From: Sphingopyxis sp. 113P3
GTDB taxonomy: Bacteria > Pseudomonadota > Alphaproteobacteria > Sphingomonadales > Sphingomonadaceae
NCBI RefSeq assembly: GCF_001278035.1
Contig: NZ_CP009452.1
Location: 715,501 to 779,500 of the forward strand
Length of the DNA stretch: 64,000 nt
Direction of reading: 5' to 3'
This document shows positions 60,033-64,000 of this stretch, piece by piece. The stretch's first letter is position 1; the number at the start of each line of letters is the position of its first letter. Position numbers and translations under genes: made by a program. The notes below the pieces were generated by a model. The model ran no database searches and was not told the origin of the DNA. It worked only from the letters and a program-made list of their open reading frames with translations.

Positions 60033-61541
60033 ATGGCCCGCACGACAACTTCGATCGCGTTGGCGATGGTGCTCGCGGGATGCGCAGCGGCCGGCGGCGG
60101 CGTGAGCGGTCCGGCCGACGCCAGGACGAAGGCGATCAAGACCGCGACCAGTATCACCGCGTCGGAACGCCAGCAGGGCGCCGAGGCGCATCCGCAGCTC
60201 CTGCAGGAATTCGGGGGAACCTACTCGGGACCGCAAGCAGCATATGTGACCCGTGTCGGGCAGAATATCGCGGTCCAGTCCGGAATGTCGAATGCAAGGA
60301 GCGACTTCACGGTCACGCTGCTCAATTCGCCGGTCAACAATGCTTTTGCGATACCGGGCGGCTATATTTACGTCACGCGTCAGCTCATGGCGTTGATGAA
60401 CGACGAGGCGGAACTTGCTGGCGTCCTCGGGCACGAGGTCGGGCACGTCGCCGCGCAGCATAGCAAGAAGCGTCAGTCTGCCGCGACGCGCAACACCATT
60501 CTTGGCGTCTTGGGCGCGGTCCTCGGCGGCGCGATCGGCGATAATGGCGGTCTCCTCGGATCGCTTGGCGGGCTTCTGCAGAATAATGCGATGCAGGTCG
60601 CTCAGCTCGCGACCCTGGGCTTTTCGCGCAGCCAGGAACTCGAGGCCGATCAGCTTGGCGTTCAGTATCTGAAGAGCGCAGGATATGACCCGATGGCGCT
60701 CTCGACTGTGCTTGCAAGCCTTGCCAATCAGACCAACCTTGAAGCCCGGCTGGCTGGCGGCAATGCCCGGTCGATTCCCGAATGGGCGAGCACCCACCCC
60801 GACCCTGCCTCGCGGGTGCGCAACGCGCAGACGCTCGCGAGCCGCGCAGGCGCCGGCGGGGTTCGGAACGCAGACGCCTTCATGGCGTCGATCGACGGTG
60901 TTCTTTACGGCGATGATCCGGCGCAAGGGGTGGTCGAGGGACGCCAGTTCCTCCATCCTGACCTTCGTCTCGCTTTCACCGTACCCAATGGCTACGGGAT
61001 GCAGAACGGAACGAGCGCAGTGAGCGTGAGCGGCAACGGCGGCCAGGCGCAATTTTCAACCGGTCCTTACAGCGGCGACATGAATGCCTATATCGCCGCG
61101 GTCTTCAAGGCCGTGGGCGGCGATGCAAATCTCACGCCATCGAGCATCCAGCGAACGACGGTGAACGGCATTCCCGCTTACTATTCGACCGTAAGGGCGA
61201 ACAGCCAGTCCGGCCAGGTCGACGTCACGGTTTTCGCTTATGAGTTCGCGAAAAACAGCGCCTTCCACTTTGTCGCTCTGACGAAGGCGGGCGGCGCTTC
61301 GACCTTCAATTCGATGTTCACCAGCCTGCGGCGTCTCAATGCGAGCGAAGCGGCAGCGATCAAGCCGCGCCGCGTCGATGTGGTGACAGTGAAGAGCGGG
61401 GATACGGTGGCAAGCCTTGCGCGCCGCATGGCCTATAGCGATTATCAGGCCGAGCGATTTCAGGTGCTGAACCGGCTCGCAGCGAACAGCCGGCTGTCGC
61501 CAGGTCAGAAGGTCAAGCTGGTCGTCTCCGCGAGCCGCTGA
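60033..61541 (+). CDS. M48 family metalloprotease lipoprotein with C-terminal LysM
   Basis: A 502-residue lipoprotein (lipobox LAGC, Cys 17). The M48 zinc protease domain has NAFAIPGGYIYVTRQLMALM, HEVGH (GVLGHEVGHVAAQHSKK) and the third ligand in SRSQELEADQLGVQYLKSAG. A middle region of unknown fold (about 300-440) precedes a LysM-like end, DVVTVKSGDTVASLARRMAY to LSPGQKVKLVV, which binds peptidoglycan. It resembles BepA/YfgC-type quality-control proteases of the periplasm, here with an added wall anchor. A stand-alone transcript with a terminator behind it. Confidence 0.93.
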   Translation: MARTTTSIALAMVLAGCAAAGGGVSGPADARTKAIKTATSITASERQQGAEAHPQLLQEFGGTYSGPQAAYVTRVGQNIAVQSGMSNARSDFTVTLLNSPVNNAFAIPGGYIYVTRQLMALMNDEAELAGVLGHEVGHVAAQHSKKRQSAATRNTILGVLGAVLGGAIGDNGGLLGSLGGLLQNNAMQVAQLATLGFSRSQELEADQLGVQYLKSAGYDPMALSTVLASLANQTNLEARLAGGNARSIPEWASTHPDPASRVRNAQTLASRAGAGGVRNADAFMASIDGVLYGDDPAQGVVEGRQFLHPDLRLAFTVPNGYGMQNGTSAVSVSGNGGQAQFSTGPYSGDMNAYIAAVFKAVGGDANLTPSSIQRTTVNGIPAYYSTVRANSQSGQVDVTVFAYEFAKNSAFHFVALTKAGGASTFNSMFTSLRRLNASEAAAIKPRRVDVVTVKSGDTVASLARRMAYSDYQAERFQVLNRLAANSRLSPGQKVKLVVSASR

Positions 61542-61577
61542 GCTGCCGCCCGCAATATTCCGATCAGCTATAGAAAA

Positions 61578-61604
61578 GGGAGCGGTGATGGCACCGCCCC
61601 CTTC
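61578..61604 (+). terminator. Probable terminator after the M48 gene
   Basis: GGG-A-GCGGTG (61578-61587) pairs with CACCGC-CCC (61592-61600) with one bulged A, followed by CTTC. The T-tract is weak. Confidence 0.5.
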
Positions 61605-61615
61605 ATGAGCTTTGT

Positions 61616-61635
61616 CTTCCGGAGAAAGCCGGAAG
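61616..61635. terminator. Hairpin downstream of the first Flp pilin gene
   Basis: CTTCCGG (61616-61622) pairs with CCGGAAG (61629-61635) around six bases, 11 bases beyond the stop of the minus-strand pilin gene. It may protect or end that transcript; no strong T-run follows. Confidence 0.4.
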
Positions 61636-61645
61636 GACGTTTCGC

Positions 61646-61807
61646 TTAGTCAAGCTCAGCCGAAACGTTGTTGAACGTATTGCCGACGCCCTTACCGACC
61701 TGGGTCATCGCGGTGATGCCGGCGACGGCAATCAGAGCGGCGATCAGGCCATATTCGATAGCAGTCGCGGCCTTGGTGTCGCGAACGAACTTCTTGATGA
61801 ACTTCAT
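61646..61807 (-). CDS. Flp/Fap-type pilin
   Basis: A 53-residue pilin subunit of the Tad/Flp type IVb class: MKFIKKFVRDTKAATAIEYG, then a hydrophobic helix LIAALIAVAGITAM and a short polar tail ending VSAELD. The prepilin peptidase of Tad systems cuts before the TAIEY-like segment; the Glu-Tyr pair is present. AGGAG lies 8 bases before the ATG. It would be exported and assembled into a thin adhesive pilus. No tad assembly genes are in the window. Confidence 0.93.
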   Translation of the reverse strand: MKFIKKFVRDTKAATAIEYGLIAALIAVAGITAMTQVGKGVGNTFNNVSAELD

Positions 61808-61836
61808 GTCTGGTCTCCTGATAAGTCACTTACCCT

Positions 61837-61860
61837 GTTGACGGTCTGGTCGTGGTCAAC
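61837..61860. repeat. Inverted repeat in the first Flp pilin leader
   Basis: GTTGAC (61837-61842) and GTCAAC (61855-61860) flank a 12-base spacer about 30 bases upstream of the pilin start. It could be a leader hairpin or an operator. The rest of the 125-base gap shows nothing clear. Confidence 0.3.
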
Positions 61861-61932
61861 ATCGGCGTTCTACGGGGAATTGGTTTTGAAACCCTTAATG
61901 GGACCGCCCGCTTGCCGCGGCCTTGAGTCCCA

Positions 61933-62103
61933 CTAAAGGACAGCCCCCGTCGTCGTTGCGACATTGTTCCACATCGAGCTGGTCTTGGTTCCGACGTCGG
62001 ATACAGCGACGCTGGCCGCCAGAAAGATCAGGGCCAGGATCAGCCCATATTCAACGGCTGTCGCGGCCCTGGTCGACCGCATCAGCCCTTTCATCATATT
62101 CAT
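61933..62103 (-). CDS. Second Flp/Fap-type pilin
   Basis: A 56-residue pilin paralogue: MMKGLMRSTRAATAVEYGLI, then LALIFLAASVAVSDV and a Thr/Ser-rich tail ending TTTGAVL. It shares the AATA-EYGLI core with the neighbouring pilin but differs after it, so the two are distinct subunits. ATG 62103 is given; ATG 62097 is better spaced from the GGTGGAG ribosome site and may be the true start. A consensus TATAAT stands 19 bases upstream. Confidence 0.9.
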   Translation of the reverse strand: MNMMKGLMRSTRAATAVEYGLILALIFLAASVAVSDVGTKTSSMWNNVATTTGAVL

Positions 62104-62121
62104 TGCTCCACCCCTACCGAC

Positions 62122-62127
62122 ATTATA
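62122..62127 (-). promoter_or_regulatory. Consensus -10 box of the second Flp pilin gene
   Basis: TATAAT on the minus strand, 19 bases before the ATG at 62103. No good -35 is found at 16-18 bases, so it may depend on an activator. Confidence 0.4.
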
Positions 62128-62167
62128 GTTCCCGAGGGTTCCATGTTCGCACAGGAAGGTTAACGAT

Positions 62168-62596
62168 TTGTCCGCGCTTTCGCCTCCGAAATTGCCGCAA
62201 AACTGTCTCATTGTGGTCGCGGTCGCACTCGTCGACAAGGATGGGCGCCTGCTTGTCCAGCAGCGGCCTGAGGGCAAGTCGATGGCGGGCTTATGGGAAT
62301 TTCCCGGCGGCAAGATCGAACCGGGTGAAACGCCCGAGGCGGCGCTGGTGCGGGAACTTCGGGAAGAATTGGCGATCGACGTCGAAGCGGCGTGCCTTGC
62401 ACCTGCGTGTTTCGCGAGCGACGCATTGGGCGAGAGCCACCTCCTTTTGTTGCTTTACGTCTGCCGCAAATGGCAGGGCGCGCCGGAGCCAATCCACGCG
62501 AGCGCGCTGCGCTGGGTACGGCCGGTCGAACTCCACGCACTGGCGATGCCGCCCGCCGACAAGCCCCTTATCGGTCTTTTAGAAGCGCTTCTTTGA
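62168..62596 (+). CDS. mutT: MutT-type NUDIX hydrolase (8-oxo-dGTP diphosphatase)
   Basis: A 142-residue NUDIX enzyme that removes oxidised dGTP from the nucleotide pool. The NUDIX box is GGKIEPGETPEAALVRELRE followed by ELAI, complete with the REx2EE core. The N-terminal LIVVAVALVDKDGRLLVQQR and GLWEFPGGKIE are typical of MutT. The start is a TTG at 62168 with AGGAAGG 8 bases upstream; no ATG gives a complete protein. It is divergent from the pilins and abuts the convergent methyltransferase gene with no gap. Confidence 0.92.
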   Translation: MSALSPPKLPQNCLIVVAVALVDKDGRLLVQQRPEGKSMAGLWEFPGGKIEPGETPEAALVRELREELAIDVEAACLAPACFASDALGESHLLLLLYVCRKWQGAPEPIHASALRWVRPVELHALAMPPADKPLIGLLEALL

Positions 62597-63448
62597 TCAG
62601 GGTTTCGGCTTCAGGGCGTCCGCGAGCGAGGCTGCGCCGCTGCCGCGGCGGGCCGGGCGCGGCTGGTCGGGATGGGGTGCCCAGCCGCTGAAATGAACGA
62701 GGCGAAATTGCTCGGCTATCCGGCCGTCGGGGTCGGCCTGCGCGGCGAATGCAGCGGCAATGCGAGCGGCTTCCTCGCGCGAAAGCGGCGGCGGCGCGGG
62801 CGTCAGCCGGCTTGCAAGCCCGGCGGCGCGCAGATCGCGCACCAACGCGAACCAGTCTCGATAGCGCACCGTCAGCCCCTCCACGTCGACCACCGGCATC
62901 GCAAAGCCGATGCGCTGGAGCAGATTTCCCATCGCTGAAAGGTCAATCTGCGGATGCAGGCGCGCGATCGGACGCACGCCTTCACTCATCACCGCACGTC
63001 GCAGCTGCGGGAGGCTGCCGTCGCCAACGAAGGCCCCGAGCAGAAGCCCGTCGGGCGCCAGCAGCGCCCGCAGGCGCACCAGCGCTCCGGGAACATCGTT
63101 GACGCTGTCGAGCCCGCCCGGCCAGACGATCAGGTCGAAGCTTGCAAAGGGCAGATCGACGCGGTCGGCCTCGGCCACAATCGCATCGCTGTGCGCCGCG
63201 AGGCCTGGAGCTGCCTCGAGGATGCTGAGCCGGGTGCCCATGGCGCGCAATTGATCGGCAAGCGCGGCGTCATGCGCCCCAATCAGCAAAGTACGCGGAA
63301 AGTCGCGCGTCACCATCGACAAGCGATCGAGCAGGGTCTCGGCGATGATGGGGGCAAGAAAATTGGCGCCCGCGGGCAAGCGCGCCATCCGGTCTCGCTG
63401 GGAGCGATGGCGCTTGGGGGAGAAGAGCAGGGCGGGGGTGTCGGACAT
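62597..63448 (-). CDS. SAM-dependent methyltransferase (NDUFAF5/BioC-like)
   Basis: A 283-residue class I methyltransferase. It starts SPKRHRSQRDRMARLPAGAN, a segment seen in alphaproteobacterial homologues of the mitochondrial complex I assembly factor NDUFAF5. Motif I is TLLIGAHDAALADQL, a divergent form of the usual glycine-rich loop; FDLIVWPGGLDSVNDVPGAL and LLAPDGLLLGAFVGDGSL are the later motifs. The substrate may be a protein Arg or a biotin precursor. ATG 63448 is chosen by the family start; the frame is open much farther upstream. Confidence 0.88.
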   Translation of the reverse strand: MSDTPALLFSPKRHRSQRDRMARLPAGANFLAPIIAETLLDRLSMVTRDFPRTLLIGAHDAALADQLRAMGTRLSILEAAPGLAAHSDAIVAEADRVDLPFASFDLIVWPGGLDSVNDVPGALVRLRALLAPDGLLLGAFVGDGSLPQLRRAVMSEGVRPIARLHPQIDLSAMGNLLQRIGFAMPVVDVEGLTVRYRDWFALVRDLRAAGLASRLTPAPPPLSREEAARIAAAFAAQADPDGRIAEQFRLVHFSGWAPHPDQPRPARRGSGAASLADALKPKP

Positions 63449-63652
63449 CGCGCGCTTGTGCCGCCTCCGCCAAGGGTTCACAAGTCCGGCATCGGCGAAG
63501 CGCGCCGATCGCACCTTGTGTCTTGCGGGATTTTGCAAGATCTTTCTCACCAGGCCTGACGTTGCCAAGCACGCTTCTGAGGCAAGTCGGAGGCGCCCAG
63601 ACTGCATTTCTTGCTGCATACGCGTCATCCGATGCCAAATCCGGCAACCTAT

Positions 63653-63681
63653 TTGACATTGCCGCGCTTGATTCCGATATG
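63653..63681 (+). promoter_or_regulatory. Putative grxC promoter
   Basis: TTGACA (63653-63658), 17-base spacer, GATATG (63676-63681), close to consensus. It leaves a leader of about 22 bases with AGGA (63691-63694 and 63699-63702 region) before the ATG. The rest of the roughly 260-base gap 63449-63709 shows no gene or RNA that I can support. Confidence 0.6.
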
Positions 63682-63709
63682 CAGGGGGAAAGGATGACAG
63701 GATAGCCGC

Positions 63710-63970
63710 ATGGCGACAATCGAAGTCTATACGAAATTTCTCTGCCCCTACTGCACGCGCGCGAAAGCGCTGCTCGAGAAGAAGGGGGCAGAGTATCGCG
63801 AGATCGACGTGTCGATGGATCGCGCTGGCCTTGACGCGATGATCGAGCGCGCCGGTGGCCGCCGGACGGTGCCGCAAATCTTCATCGACGGGCGTCACAT
63901 CGGGGGAAGCGACGATCTCGCTGCGCTCGATGCGCGCGGCGAGCTGGATCCGCTCCTGGGGCTTGGCTGA
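63710..63970 (+). CDS. grxC: Glutaredoxin 3
   Basis: An 86-residue thiol oxidoreductase reduced by glutathione. The active-site CPYC is in KFLCPYCTRAKALLEKKG, followed by the cis-Pro region GGRRTVPQIFIDGRHIGGSD, both diagnostic. The length is that of monodomain GrxC. A near-consensus promoter lies upstream, and the next gene starts one base after its stop. Confidence 0.96.
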   Translation: MATIEVYTKFLCPYCTRAKALLEKKGAEYREIDVSMDRAGLDAMIERAGGRRTVPQIFIDGRHIGGSDDLAALDARGELDPLLGLG

Positions 63971-63971
63971 G

Positions 63972-64000
63972 ATGATTGTCTTCGATCTGCGCTGCAGCGC
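63972..64000 (+). CDS. DUF1178 family protein, partial (first codons)
   Basis: Only nine full codons are present: MIVFDLRCS followed by the first bases of the next codon. MIxFDLxC is the recognisable beginning of DUF1178 proteins, small zinc-ribbon-like proteins of unknown function. The start is one base after the grxC stop, so the two are probably co-transcribed. The identification rests on very little sequence. Confidence 0.55.

Noticed and set aside
62128..62148. Three GTTC units near the second Flp pilin and mutT starts, considered as a LexA box
   Set aside because: The spacings are 6, 3 and 13 bases, not the required 7, so it does not fit the alphaproteobacterial SOS box.

Overview
The window is a GC-rich chromosomal segment of an alphaproteobacterium, most likely a sphingomonad close to Sphingopyxis. 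The evidence is the protein flavour, the rimP-nusA-ylxR-infB-rbfA / truB-rpsO-pnp order, short Flp pilins, alphaproteobacterial GTTC-N7-GTTC SOS boxes and promoters of the TTGCCG/TATATG kind. About 64 protein genes are packed almost without gaps. No rRNA, tRNA or CRISPR array was seen. No gene-free stretch exceeds 300 bases; the longest is about 260 bases (63449-63709).

Layout. 1-12030: a cut-off secreted methyltransferase-like gene, a D-aminoacylase-type amidohydrolase, a DUF885 lipoprotein coupled to nhaA, a TauE/SafE-TIGR02186 pair, a HerA-like ATPase, a VOC protein, a SleB-type cell-wall hydrolase, an ABC ATPase and a small secreted protein. 12052-13309: an intact ISAs1-family insertion sequence with 10-bp target duplications, sitting just upstream of the promoter of the rimP operon. 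13435-19417: the transcription/translation operon rimP-nusA-ylxR-infB-rbfA. 19456-24353: an insertion between rbfA and truB that holds a wax-ester-synthase-type acyltransferase, a putative NO-response cluster (DUF1971, small membrane protein, group III truncated haemoglobin, divergent NsrR with a recognisable operator), tdk, an acetyltransferase and a DUF6491 protein. 24386-28982: truB, rpsO, pnp and a cyclophilin. 29051-35141: bamD, then a tightly overlapped recN-hypothetical-GNAT-monooxygenase-ligA run. 35231-38917: a sterol-desaturase-family enzyme, a DUF2946 protein and a TonB receptor.

39026-43029 is the most striking system: circularly permuted ATP-grasp, alpha-E protein, transglutaminase and the proteasome-like peptidase Anbu, in one operon closed by a strong terminator shared with the convergent acsA. 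45265-49873 holds an ALDH7-type dehydrogenase, a thiolase-like protein with an enoyl-CoA hydratase under an apparent palindromic operator, and a transaldolase. 50042-54282: radA (with a LexA-like site), cvpA, a NifU-like scaffold and a Kef-type antiporter. 54312-59943: aroK-aroB facing left; two unknown sphingomonad-type envelope proteins, xerD and accA facing right. 60033-64000: an M48/LysM lipoprotein, two Flp pilins, mutT, a methyltransferase, grxC and the first codons of a DUF1178 protein.

The genes are mostly housekeeping: translation, RNA decay, shikimate and fatty-acid synthesis, DNA repair and outer-membrane assembly. NO detoxification, peptide metabolism (Anbu) and one recent-looking IS insertion are layered on top. 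Promoters, operators and start-site choices were read by eye and are inferences.
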